A stretch of DNA of 64,000 bases. Origin: Paenibacillus paeoniae (lineage in GTDB: Bacteria; Bacillota; Bacilli; Paenibacillales; Paenibacillaceae). The notes under the pieces are model-generated. The model was given only the letters and a program-made list of their open reading frames with translations. It was not told where the DNA came from and did not search any database. The number at the start of each line of letters is the position of its first letter. Within the stretch, counting starts at the first letter, position 1. The stretch covers positions 62,001 to 126,000 of the forward strand of contig NZ_QUBQ01000008.1 of the NCBI RefSeq assembly GCF_003388735.1. Reading direction: 5' to 3'. The position numbers and the translations under genes were made by a program. Positions 14,443 through 22,472 of this stretch are shown in pieces.

Positions 14443-16200
14443 ATGTTGACTACACCACTGCCGGGAAGCCGGAAAATTTATGTTCAAGGCGCGAATCCTT
14501 CAATCGCCGTGCCGATGAGGGAAATTGCGTTAACGCCAAGCCAAGGCAGGAACGGTGAAGAGCAGCCGAATGAGCCGGTGTTGGTCTATGACGCAAGCGG
14601 TCCCTATACGGATACGGCTTATGCAGCGGATGTGCGAGCAGGCTTGCCGAAGCTGCGCGAGGCCTGGATTACAGGACGTCATGACGTCGAGCCATACGAG
14701 GGGCGCGAGGTTCGTCCTGAAGATAATGGCTTCTCGTCCGAGAAGAGAGCACGAGAGAGAGGGGCGGAATTATTCCCTAATCTGACGTATAGACCTTATC
14801 GTGCCAAGGGAGGCCGCAACGTCACGCAGTTGCATTACGCCCGACAAGGCATCATAACGCCGGAGATGGAGTATATCGCGATTCGCGAGGGGATGTCCCC
14901 GACATTCGTAAGGGATGAGGTAGCGGCTGGCCGTGCGATTATACCGGCGAATATTAATCATCCCGAGAGCGAGCCGATGATTATCGGCAGAGCCTTTCAT
15001 GTGAAGATCAATGCGAATATCGGCAATTCCGCTGTAGCCTCCTCCATCGAGGAGGAAGTGGAGAAGATGACTTGGGCGACCCGCTGGGGCGCCGATACCA
15101 TTATGGACTTGTCTACTGGCAAGAACATACATACGACGAGGGAGTGGATCGTCAGGAACTCGCCTGTTCCGGTCGGAACAGTGCCTATCTATCAGGCGCT
15201 GGAGAAAGTAAATGGCAAAGCGGAAGACCTCAGTTGGGAAGTGTTCCGGGATACGCTGATCGAGCAGGCAGAGCAAGGTGTGGATTACTTTACGATTCAT
15301 GCGGGCGTGCTACTGCGTTATATCCCGCTTACGGCGAAGCGGGTGACCGGCATTGTATCGCGGGGAGGCTCCATTATGGCGGCCTGGTGTCTGGCGCATC
15401 ACAAGGAAAACTTCCTGTATACGCACTTCGAGGACATTTGCGAGATTATGAAGCAATACGATGTGTCGTTCTCCCTTGGCGACGGACTACGTCCCGGATC
15501 GATTGCAGATGCCAACGACGAGGCGCAATTTGGGGAGCTGGATACGCTTGGCGAGCTGACGAAGATCGCTTGGAAGCATGATGTGCAGGTCATGATCGAA
15601 GGTCCGGGCCATGTGCCGATGCATCTTATCCAGGAAAATATGACCCGGCAGCTTGAGGTTTGCGATGAGGCGCCTTTCTACACGCTAGGCCCGCTGACGA
15701 CGGATATTGCCCCTGGCTATGATCATATTACGTCTGCGATCGGTGCGGCAATGATCGGCTGGTTCGGCACCGCAATGCTCTGTTATGTCACACCGAAGGA
15801 GCATCTGGGACTGCCGAACAAGGAGGACGTAAAGGAAGGCGTTATTACGTATAAAATCGCTGCGCATGCGGCCGATCTGGCCAAAGGGCATCCGCGCGCG
15901 AAAGTGCGGGACGATGCTTTGTCCAAAGCACGCTTCGAGTTCCGCTGGCGTGACCAGTTCCATCTGTCGCTCGATCCGGAACGCGCTATGGCGTATCACG
16001 ATGAGACACTGCCTGCGGAAGCGGCGAAGTCCGCACACTTCTGCTCGATGTGCGGCCCCAAGTTTTGCAGTATGCGCATTACCCAGGACATTCGGGAATA
16101 TGCGGCGCAGAATGGAATGGAGACGACGGAAGCGATTGAAGCCGGGATGAAAGAAAAGTCAGAAGCGTTCAAGGCGGCTGGCAGTTCCATCTATGCATGA
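14443..16200 (+). CDS. thiC: Phosphomethylpyrimidine synthase ThiC
   Basis: 585 residues from the ATG at 14443. This radical SAM enzyme turns aminoimidazole ribotide into HMP phosphate, the pyrimidine half of thiamine. Hallmarks are TWATRWGADTIMDLSTG, HAGVLLRYIPL, EGPGHVPMH and the C-terminal cluster site C534-x2-C537-x4-C542. Its last bases overlap thiF by eight. The frame is open from 14305, but that would start inside the riboswitch leader with no ribosome site. First gene of a TPP-controlled operon. Confidence 0.96.
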   Translation: MLTTPLPGSRKIYVQGANPSIAVPMREIALTPSQGRNGEEQPNEPVLVYDASGPYTDTAYAADVRAGLPKLREAWITGRHDVEPYEGREVRPEDNGFSSEKRARERGAELFPNLTYRPYRAKGGRNVTQLHYARQGIITPEMEYIAIREGMSPTFVRDEVAAGRAIIPANINHPESEPMIIGRAFHVKINANIGNSAVASSIEEEVEKMTWATRWGADTIMDLSTGKNIHTTREWIVRNSPVPVGTVPIYQALEKVNGKAEDLSWEVFRDTLIEQAEQGVDYFTIHAGVLLRYIPLTAKRVTGIVSRGGSIMAAWCLAHHKENFLYTHFEDICEIMKQYDVSFSLGDGLRPGSIADANDEAQFGELDTLGELTKIAWKHDVQVMIEGPGHVPMHLIQENMTRQLEVCDEAPFYTLGPLTTDIAPGYDHITSAIGAAMIGWFGTAMLCYVTPKEHLGLPNKEDVKEGVITYKIAAHAADLAKGHPRAKVRDDALSKARFEFRWRDQFHLSLDPERAMAYHDETLPAEAAKSAHFCSMCGPKFCSMRITQDIREYAAQNGMETTEAIEAGMKEKSEAFKAAGSSIYA

Positions 16201-17383
16201 GCAGACGGAAGACATTTGGGCGGATCGATATGACAGGCAAATCCGCTTCGCGCCAATCGGAGCGAAGGGGCAAGCACGGCTGGCGAATATGCGGGCGCTT
16301 ATTGTCGGCTGTGGTGCGCTCGGCGCTTCGCTGGCCCAGCATTTGACCAGGGCTGGCGTAGGCAAGGTGCGGATAGCCGATCGGGACTTTGTAGAGCCAA
16401 GCAATCTTCAGCGGCAAATGCTTTTCCATGAGGCCGATGCGCTGGCCGTGCTACCCAAGGCAGTAGCGGCGGCAGAGAAGCTGCGTGCTATCAACGGGAG
16501 CATAGAGATCGAGGCACTGGTCACAGATGTGAACAGCATGACGATTACAGCTGCAATGGAAAATGTGGATCTTGTCCTGGACGGAACGGACAATGCCGCA
16601 ACGAGGCTGTTGCTGAGTGAAGCATGCTTTGCGAGGAACATTCCGTTTATCTATGGGGGCGTGGCTGGAGCGGAAGGAATGAGCGCTATGCTAATCCCGG
16701 GACAGACCGCATGCCTGCGTTGCTTGATAGGTGACGAAGCGAGTGTTGAGGAAGAGTTGAACTGCGATACTGCCGGTGTTTTATCCGCCGCTGTCGATTT
16801 TATAGCGTCGCTGCAAGCGGTAGAAGCGATCAAATGGTTGAGCGGCAATCGGAATGCCGTTCGCAAAAGCTGGGTCGTCGCAGACTTGTGGCGTTTCTCT
16901 GTACGTGAATTTACATTGCCTGGCTGTACGCCGGGATGCCATATTTGCGGCGGTCTTGCCGATGAAAACATCGTTCAATTGAACTTACCAAGGAGCGAGT
17001 CCATTGCTCGATCGGATGTACTCGCACACCGTGAGGAGAGGAAACACCGTCTGCAAGCGGGGACAGACGAGACTCCACCTGCTCACGCTTGGAGTCAAAC
17101 ACTAGCTGTCGCGCTTTGCGGCAGAGATTCCGTTCAGGTGACGCTCCCAAGGACATTCCAATTGGAACAGTGGCAAGTTGTCTTCGAGCGGCTGGGATAT
17201 GAGATCAAAGCGAATCGGTATTTGCTAAAGATTGGGCTGCCTGACGGCGAGAGGTTGGTTTTGTTTCCGGATGGACGTGTGCTAGTGCAAGGGATTATTG
17301 ATGCCGATAAGGCGCTGCGTATATGCGTTCGCTACTTGACCGATCCCCTTGAGATGCAGGCAGAAGAGGAGGCAAGGACGTGA
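16193..17383 (+). CDS. thiF: ThiF, sulfur-carrier ThiS adenylyltransferase
   Basis: 396 residues, overlapping thiC by eight bases. It has the E1-like nucleotide site LIVGCGALGAS, NLQRQMLFH, GTDNAATRLL, zinc Cys pairs (CLRC, CHIC) and CDTAGVLS. It should activate the ThiS C-terminus by adenylation for thiocarboxylate formation. It is a close paralogue of the MoeB at 6014-7108 and shares its C-terminal extension ending LFPDGRVLVQG. The extra length (about 60 residues over Bacillus ThiF) is in a variable linker around residues 270-300. Confidence 0.9.
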   Translation: MHEQTEDIWADRYDRQIRFAPIGAKGQARLANMRALIVGCGALGASLAQHLTRAGVGKVRIADRDFVEPSNLQRQMLFHEADALAVLPKAVAAAEKLRAINGSIEIEALVTDVNSMTITAAMENVDLVLDGTDNAATRLLLSEACFARNIPFIYGGVAGAEGMSAMLIPGQTACLRCLIGDEASVEEELNCDTAGVLSAAVDFIASLQAVEAIKWLSGNRNAVRKSWVVADLWRFSVREFTLPGCTPGCHICGGLADENIVQLNLPRSESIARSDVLAHREERKHRLQAGTDETPPAHAWSQTLAVALCGRDSVQVTLPRTFQLEQWQVVFERLGYEIKANRYLLKIGLPDGERLVLFPDGRVLVQGIIDADKALRICVRYLTDPLEMQAEEEART

Positions 17384-18231
17384 AAGAGAGAGCATGGAGC
17401 GATTTTGAACTGTACGTCATTACAGCTTCCACACATCATCCCGGCAGGGAATTGGTCGATGTTATGGAGCAGACGCTGATTGGCGGAGCAGGCATGTTGC
17501 AGCTTCGCAACAAGACAGGTTCCAGAGAAGACGTGCTGCGTGAAGCGGCAGCGCTGCGTAAGCTTACTAGAGCGTACAACGTTCCTTTTATTGTGAATGA
17601 TTATGTTGATATCGCGATTCAGGTTGAAGCTGATGGCGTTCATATCGGTCAAGACGATATACCGTTTGAAGAGGCGCGCAGGCTGCTGGGTCCTGATAAG
17701 CTGATTGGCGTGTCGACGCACAGCTTGGAGCAAGCGTTGAAGGCGGAGCGGGACGGAGCAGATTATATTGGTGTAGGTCCTGTTTATCCGACGAATACGA
17801 AGCCGGGAAAAGCAGCGGTTACGACCGCTTATGTAACGGAGGCTGCAGCGCAGATACATATTCCGTTCGTAGCCATTGGCGGTATAACGCTGGACAATGC
17901 CGATTCTGTGCTGGAAGCGGGCGCGCGCCGCTTGTGCGCGGTATCTGCTATTGTCGGAAGCGAAGATCCGGCTGCCGTGTGCCGTTCTTTTTTAAATAAG
18001 ATAGGTCAATATTCCGGTTATGCTCCTCAGTCGGTAACAATCATGCTCAACGGAGAGCAACGCAATACTTCAGCACGCAATTTGGAGGAGCTGGTACGGG
18101 AGCTTGGTCAAAGTCATAAGCGGATGGTTGCTGAATTGGATGGGGTTATCGTCTCCAGAGGCATGTGGAGAAATACGGTCATCCAACCGCGTGCAGACAT
18201 CGAGCTGATACAGTTTGTTGGAGGGGGGTAG
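17380..18231 (+). CDS. ThiE-ThiS fusion (thiamine phosphate synthase + sulfur carrier)
   Basis: 283 residues, GTG start overlapping the thiF stop (GTGA) with GAGGAGG upstream. Residues 1-208 are ThiE: MLQLRNK, VNDYVDIA, DGVHIGQDD, GVGPVYPTNTK and VAIGGI, which joins HMP pyrophosphate to the thiazole. Residues 217-283 are ThiS: VTIMLNGEQ, NLEELVRELG, ELDGVIVSR, and the free C-terminus FVGGG carrying the Gly-Gly needed for thiocarboxylation. The carrier is thus tethered to the last enzyme of the pathway. The linker KIGQYSGYAPQ is short. ThiG follows four bases later. Confidence 0.88.
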   Translation: MKERAWSDFELYVITASTHHPGRELVDVMEQTLIGGAGMLQLRNKTGSREDVLREAAALRKLTRAYNVPFIVNDYVDIAIQVEADGVHIGQDDIPFEEARRLLGPDKLIGVSTHSLEQALKAERDGADYIGVGPVYPTNTKPGKAAVTTAYVTEAAAQIHIPFVAIGGITLDNADSVLEAGARRLCAVSAIVGSEDPAAVCRSFLNKIGQYSGYAPQSVTIMLNGEQRNTSARNLEELVRELGQSHKRMVAELDGVIVSRGMWRNTVIQPRADIELIQFVGGG

Positions 18232-18235
18232 CCAC

Positions 18236-19063
18236 ATGAAGGCAAGTTATGAAACGGCTGCTCTTCGTCTTGGCGGAAAGGAGTTGCGTTCCCGGTTTTT
18301 TCTGGGCACGGGACGTTTCCCGAGTCCAGCTGTCATGCAGCTAGCATTGGATGCATCCGGAGCGGAAGTCATCACTTTTGCAGTGCGGCGTGTAGATCTG
18401 GAGAGCTATGAGGATGATTCGATCTTGCAGCATCTTGGAGAGAGAGGGCTTACTTATTTGCCGAATACTTCAGGAGCCAGCACTGCGGAAGAGGCCGTGC
18501 GAATCGCGAGATTGGCACGGGCTGCGGGTCTTGGCAATTGGATCAAAATCGAAATTAGCGGAAGTCCTGTGACGCTTCTGCCCGATCCGATCGAGACACT
18601 TAAAGCTACAGATATATTGGCCAACGAAGGATTTGTTGTGCTGCCTTATACGTCCGACGATCCTATTCTTTGCAAACGGCTTGAAGAAGCGGGAGCGGCA
18701 GCTGTGATGCCAGGGGCTTCACCGATCGGTACGGGACTCGGCCTGCTTAATCCCTATTATTTGGGACTGATTATGGAAGGCGCGAAGGTTCCCGTCATTA
18801 TAGACGCTGGGATTGGATCGCCTAAGGACGCCGCGGAAGCAATGGAGCTAGGCGCTGCAGCTATTCTAGCTAATACGCCTATCGCCAAAGCGAAGGACCC
18901 GGTCAAGATGGCGCAAGCCTTCGCGATGGCAATTGAGGCCGGACGGCTGGCAAGCGAAGCGGGCAGAGTACCGAAGAAACGCTATGCTTCGGCAAGCAGC
19001 GATCCCGCCGGCTCATTGTTCCTGCAGCCTGCTTCTGTAAGCCATGGTGGGGAGGGCTATTAG
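18236..19063 (+). CDS. thiG: Thiazole synthase ThiG
   Basis: 275 residues from the ATG at 18236; the ribosome site GGAGGGGGG is embedded in the end of the thiES gene, and an in-frame TTG at 18215 is less likely. ThiG builds thiazole phosphate from deoxyxylulose phosphate, dehydroglycine and ThiS thiocarboxylate. The Schiff-base lysine is K104 (NWIKIEI); TGRFPSP, LPYTSDDP and the GSPKDAAEAMELGA and NTPIAKAKDP segments are typical. The C-terminal 20 residues are an extra tail compared with the usual length of about 255. Confidence 0.94.
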   Translation: MKASYETAALRLGGKELRSRFFLGTGRFPSPAVMQLALDASGAEVITFAVRRVDLESYEDDSILQHLGERGLTYLPNTSGASTAEEAVRIARLARAAGLGNWIKIEISGSPVTLLPDPIETLKATDILANEGFVVLPYTSDDPILCKRLEEAGAAAVMPGASPIGTGLGLLNPYYLGLIMEGAKVPVIIDAGIGSPKDAAEAMELGAAAILANTPIAKAKDPVKMAQAFAMAIEAGRLASEAGRVPKKRYASASSDPAGSLFLQPASVSHGGEGY

Positions 19064-20184
19064 TGCCGCAATCAGTCATCATGCTTGGCGGCGGCATTAT
19101 TGGCTTGTCATGCGCATTCGAAGCCGCTCTTAGAGGCTACCAGGTCACCGTGCTGGAGTCCGGGAAGTTCGGTGGCCAAGCATCGGGCGCAGCGGCTGGC
19201 ATGTTGGCTCCCTATTCAGAAAATATCGAACAACCGGATCCATTCTTCCGACTATGTCTCCAAAGCTTGCGGCTCTATGAGCAATGGGTCGAGAAGGTAG
19301 AATCCATCTCCGGCATGTCGACCGACTGGGTCAGGAGCGGGAGCTTGAATGTCTATCGCCACGAAGCGGACCTGCTCCCACTGCAATCCAGAATGAGATG
19401 GCATAACGAGTGGGGAGCCAAGGCAGAACGGATCGAGGGAGAAGCATTGCGGGCGTTGGAGCCGGGTCTGTCGCATGACATCGAAGTTGCCCTATATTGT
19501 CCCGAAGAGAGTCATATCTACGCTCCGGGTCTCGTAACCGCGCTGGAGACGGCTTGCCGCAAGCTTGGCGTCAAGCTGAACGATCATGCCGGAGAGCTGC
19601 TTGATATTTCGTTCCATGAGAGTGCCGGTGTATCCGTGCAGATGTCCGGGCTGTCAAAGCTATCGGGGGATCGTATCGTCATTTGCTCCGGCGCATGGTC
19701 GGGCGCCTTGGAGCGCTGGCTGGACATCCACATTCCAATTCACCCTATTCGCGGGCAAATCTGCTCTTATGAGAGTAAGGCCGATGACTTGCGGCATATG
19801 GTGTTCTCCAGTGGGGCCTATTGGGTGAACAAGCCGATAGGCCGCATCGTCTGCGGAGCTTCTGAGGATGTCTCGGGATTTGATTCCTCGGTTACTGATC
19901 GTGGCATCCAACGACTGATCCGGGCAAGCGACCGCTGGATGCCAAGGCTGGCTGGCCGTGAAACGGCTTATCGCTGGGCCGGACTTCGGCCGGCTACGAT
20001 GGATGGACTGCCGCTGATCGGCAATGTGGTCGGCAAGCCTTCCGCTATGATGGCGTCTGGACACTATCGCAATGGGATTCTGCTCAGTCCAGTTACCGCC
20101 ATGCTGATATGTGATCTGTTGGATGGAGGGGGAGATTCTTCGCTACTAGAAGCGATATCTCCGAATCGTTTCACGAATCTGTGA
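19063..20184 (+). CDS. thiO: Glycine oxidase ThiO (FAD-dependent)
   Basis: 373 residues, with a GTG start sharing a base with the thiG stop (TAGTG). The FAD-binding GGGIIGLSCAFEAALRG lies at the N-terminus, followed by SGAAAGMLAPYSE. The DAO-type C-terminal part has GLRPATMDGLPLIG and SGHYRNGILLSPVTA. In Bacilli ThiO oxidises glycine to the dehydroglycine used by ThiG. It is the last gene of the operon, which ends in a bidirectional terminator. It takes the role ThiH plays in enteric bacteria. Confidence 0.92.
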   Translation: MPQSVIMLGGGIIGLSCAFEAALRGYQVTVLESGKFGGQASGAAAGMLAPYSENIEQPDPFFRLCLQSLRLYEQWVEKVESISGMSTDWVRSGSLNVYRHEADLLPLQSRMRWHNEWGAKAERIEGEALRALEPGLSHDIEVALYCPEESHIYAPGLVTALETACRKLGVKLNDHAGELLDISFHESAGVSVQMSGLSKLSGDRIVICSGAWSGALERWLDIHIPIHPIRGQICSYESKADDLRHMVFSSGAYWVNKPIGRIVCGASEDVSGFDSSVTDRGIQRLIRASDRWMPRLAGRETAYRWAGLRPATMDGLPLIGNVVGKPSAMMASGHYRNGILLSPVTAMLICDLLDGGGDSSLLEAISPNRFTNL

Positions 20185-20193
20185 ACATATAGA

Positions 20194-20239
20194 AATAGAG
20201 GATGGTCACGTTAGTATAACGGCGTGGCCATCCTCTATT
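20194..20239. terminator. Bidirectional terminator between thiO and fabH
   Basis: AATAGAGGATGG-TCACG pairs with CGTGGCCATCCTCTATT, a stem of about 17 bp, ten bases after the thiO stop and two bases before the fabH stop on the other strand. Confidence 0.8.
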
Positions 20240-20241
20240 CT

Positions 20242-21270
20242 TTAAGACAAATTCCAACGCAGTACGACGCCAGCTTGAGTCAGACCGCCACCGAAACCAT
20301 GAAGCAAAAGGATGTGGCCGGTCTTCACTCGGCCGTCTCGTACTGCATCGTCTAGCGCAAGTGGGATGGATGCGGCAGATGTATTGCCATACTTCGCAAT
20401 GCTGGATAACGCCTGATCTTCACGAAAGCCAATTCTTTCGCATAAAGCGTCTATAATTCGTTGATTCGCATTATGTGGGACGAACCAGTCGATATCTTCC
20501 GGCTTCATATTGCATTGCTGAAGTAATTCTCGTATGCCTTCCGAAACACGGCTGACGGCCCAACGATACACCTCTCTACCGTTCTGTACAAGCTTTCCGT
20601 TTGTCTGAATGGCGAAATTCCCGATGGCTGGAGACAAGTTGCTCAAATAAACATGTTTGCCTCCATCTCCCTCTGTATTGGAGTATGCCCCCAGCATAGC
20701 CCCGATGCCATCCGAAGAACGTTCCACCAATACAGCTCCGGCTCCATCTCCGAACAAGATGCAGGTCGTACGATCGTTATAATCTGTAATTTTCGTCAAG
20801 GCATCAGCAGCCAGAACAAGCACTTTTCGATACATGCCTGACAGCAGCAATCCGTTCGCCAGTTGCAGGGCCGCTGTAAAGCCTGCGCAAGCGGCTTGAA
20901 TATCAATGGAACCGCATTGCTTGATGTTGAATTTGGCCTGAATCATTGCGGCAACGCTTGGGAAGATCGTGTCCGGCGTAGAAGTCGCTGTAACAATATA
21001 ATCAACGTCGCTCAGCTCTGAGCCGTATCGTTCCACCATATTATCGATGGCTTTAGCGATGAGGTCGGATGTAAATTCGTTTTCGCCCGCTACATGCCGC
21101 TCTTTGATACCCGTTCGTTGAACGATCCATTCATCGTTTGTTTCGACCATAGCGGCGAGATCGTTATTGGTAAGCTTGCGTGCCGGCACGTAAGAGCCAA
21201 TAGCGGTTATTGTACTATTGGAGAGCAAGGACGGAGTAGGTTTTGCCTCATTTTGAACGGAAGATAACAT
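20242..21270 (-). CDS. fabH: 3-oxoacyl-ACP synthase III (FabH)
   Basis: 342 residues from the ATG at 21270 (GAGGTG upstream; a GTG inside that ribosome site is unlikely). The Cys-His-Asn triad is complete: C128 in IQAACAGF, H266 in PHNANQR and N296 in YGNTSAAS. The C-terminus HGFGGGLTQAGVVLRW is typical. FabH starts fatty acid synthesis by condensing acetyl- or branched acyl-CoA with malonyl-ACP. It stands alone, away from the fab cluster, like FabHB-type paralogues, and has its own FapR-type operator, so malonyl-CoA should induce it. Confidence 0.92.
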   Translation of the reverse strand: MLSSVQNEAKPTPSLLSNSTITAIGSYVPARKLTNNDLAAMVETNDEWIVQRTGIKERHVAGENEFTSDLIAKAIDNMVERYGSELSDVDYIVTATSTPDTIFPSVAAMIQAKFNIKQCGSIDIQAACAGFTAALQLANGLLLSGMYRKVLVLAADALTKITDYNDRTTCILFGDGAGAVLVERSSDGIGAMLGAYSNTEGDGGKHVYLSNLSPAIGNFAIQTNGKLVQNGREVYRWAVSRVSEGIRELLQQCNMKPEDIDWFVPHNANQRIIDALCERIGFREDQALSSIAKYGNTSAASIPLALDDAVRDGRVKTGHILLLHGFGGGLTQAGVVLRWNLS

Positions 21271-21294
21271 TAGATACACCTCTTTCGCTATAAT

Positions 21295-21311
21295 TTAGTA
21301 CCAGATACTAA
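21295..21311 (-). promoter_or_regulatory. FapR operator
   Basis: TTAGTACCAGATACTAA, a near-palindrome matching the 17-bp FapR site of Bacilli, lies 15 bp downstream of the -10 of the fabH promoter. A partial second copy (ATACTTGATACTAA) overlaps to the right. Confidence 0.75.
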
Positions 21312-21325
21312 TACTTGATACTAAA

Positions 21326-21354
21326 AATATAAACGCTGAATTGCCAATTGTCAA
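21326..21354 (-). promoter_or_regulatory. Sigma-A promoter of fabH
   Basis: On the minus strand TTGACA (21354-21349), 17 bp, TATATT (21331-21326), reading into the FapR site and fabH. Confidence 0.75.
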
Positions 21355-21439
21355 CGGGCGAATAGCGGCAGACTGAATGACAAACGCTATAGTGGAGTCT
21401 GAATCAGGCTAAGTAACTACAGGAACGGGAGGTTGGCTA

Positions 21440-22183
21440 ATGAGAAAAAAAATGATAACGACGTTGACGGCAGGCGTAATGCTCACTGCTTTAGTAAGCG
21501 GCTGCGGGATGGAGTATCAAGGCGACTTGGGCAACAAAAACATTCGGAAACATTCCATCAGATACGATTCCAGCGGTTCCTTAATTAAGGATAAGCGCTT
21601 TTCGGACGATGGTATGAATGAACGCAACCGCGTGAACGGCAGACCATTAAGGAGCAATAATCTGGTTGGATCTCATAAAAATTATCGTCTTGAAGCGAGC
21701 CGGGCTATCGCTGATCAATTAACCCAAATGAAACCCATTCACTCATCCTCCGTCATGCTGGCTGACGATAATGCCTATGTTGCAGTATCTTTGGATGGGA
21801 ATAGCATGAATGTGCAAGCTCAAGGATTAAGTCGGACGCATATTGGACTGTTCAGCAAAGACGGCGGGCTAAGGGGCAAGCGCATGAGCAGCTTGTCAAC
21901 GGGGGAAGATAAACTGACGGAAGAGCTGAAAGCACAAATTACAAGTGCTGTGAAAGAACTGAGGCCGGACGTCGTGCATGTGTATGTGTCCGCCAATCCT
22001 GAATTTGTCGGCAGAATGGACGCCTACATGAAGGACGATGAGTTGGGATATCCTGTTCAGAATTATATTATGGAGTTTAACGGACTTGTGGAGCGTGTAT
22101 TCCCGGTCGTCAAGCCGCAAGTGACTAATAAGGACTTGTTGAAAACAACAAGCGTGTCGAAGAAATACAGACTCCTTGATTAA
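21440..22183 (+). CDS. YhcN/YlaJ family spore lipoprotein
   Basis: 247 residues with GGGAGG upstream. A lipoprotein signal ends at ALVSGC (lipid-modified C22). The mature part has the family segment LEASRAIADQLTQMKPIHSSSVMLADDNAYVAV and, towards the end, LRPDVVHVYVSANPEFVGRM. YhcN and YlaJ are lipoproteins of the spore membrane, YlaJ having a role in germination, so outer face of the forespore or spore membrane is likely. It precedes the glycosyltransferase cluster but has its own terminator. Confidence 0.85.
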   Translation: MRKKMITTLTAGVMLTALVSGCGMEYQGDLGNKNIRKHSIRYDSSGSLIKDKRFSDDGMNERNRVNGRPLRSNNLVGSHKNYRLEASRAIADQLTQMKPIHSSSVMLADDNAYVAVSLDGNSMNVQAQGLSRTHIGLFSKDGGLRGKRMSSLSTGEDKLTEELKAQITSAVKELRPDVVHVYVSANPEFVGRMDAYMKDDELGYPVQNYIMEFNGLVERVFPVVKPQVTNKDLLKTTSVSKKYRLLD

Positions 22184-22472
22184 AAACATAGTTAATGGTT
22201 ATGAAGGCTGACCGCCGTATAGGCAGGTCGGCTTTTTTGCGCGTGTGGAAACAACCGTCGATTACAGCTCATACATCCCGACTGGGCAAATCGGGCTTGA
22301 GGGCAATGGCAAAAGAATACAAGCATGCGCCCGAAGTCTGTACGAGGCTGGTATCCAGAGGCGGCCAAAAGCATGTATTTTTTGTTATTTTCATTGACCT
22401 TGCCAGATGCATTCGATAAAGTGGTTATGAGTTTGTATAATAATAGGCAACGGATGGATAAGGAAAGGAAAC
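22184..22472 (+). other. 289-bp leader between the lipoprotein and the GT-C gene
   Basis: After a terminator (22204-22238) I see no gene; an open frame of 74 codons starts inside the hairpin and lacks a convincing start. TATAAT at 22436-22441 may be the -10 for the glycosyltransferase operon, but its -35 is poor. Confidence 0.4.
22204..22238 (+). terminator. Rho-independent terminator
   Basis: AAG(G)CTGACC pairs with GGTCGGCTT with one bulged G, followed by TTTTTT. Confidence 0.65.

Noticed and set aside
17380..18231. ThiE-ThiS fusion caused by a sequencing error
   Set aside because: The linker is in frame, both domains are complete, and the thiG ribosome site is embedded at the proper place after the fused stop, so the fusion looks natural.
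22195..22419. 74-codon frame after the spore lipoprotein
   Set aside because: It starts inside the terminator hairpin, has no ribosome site and no protein-like pattern.
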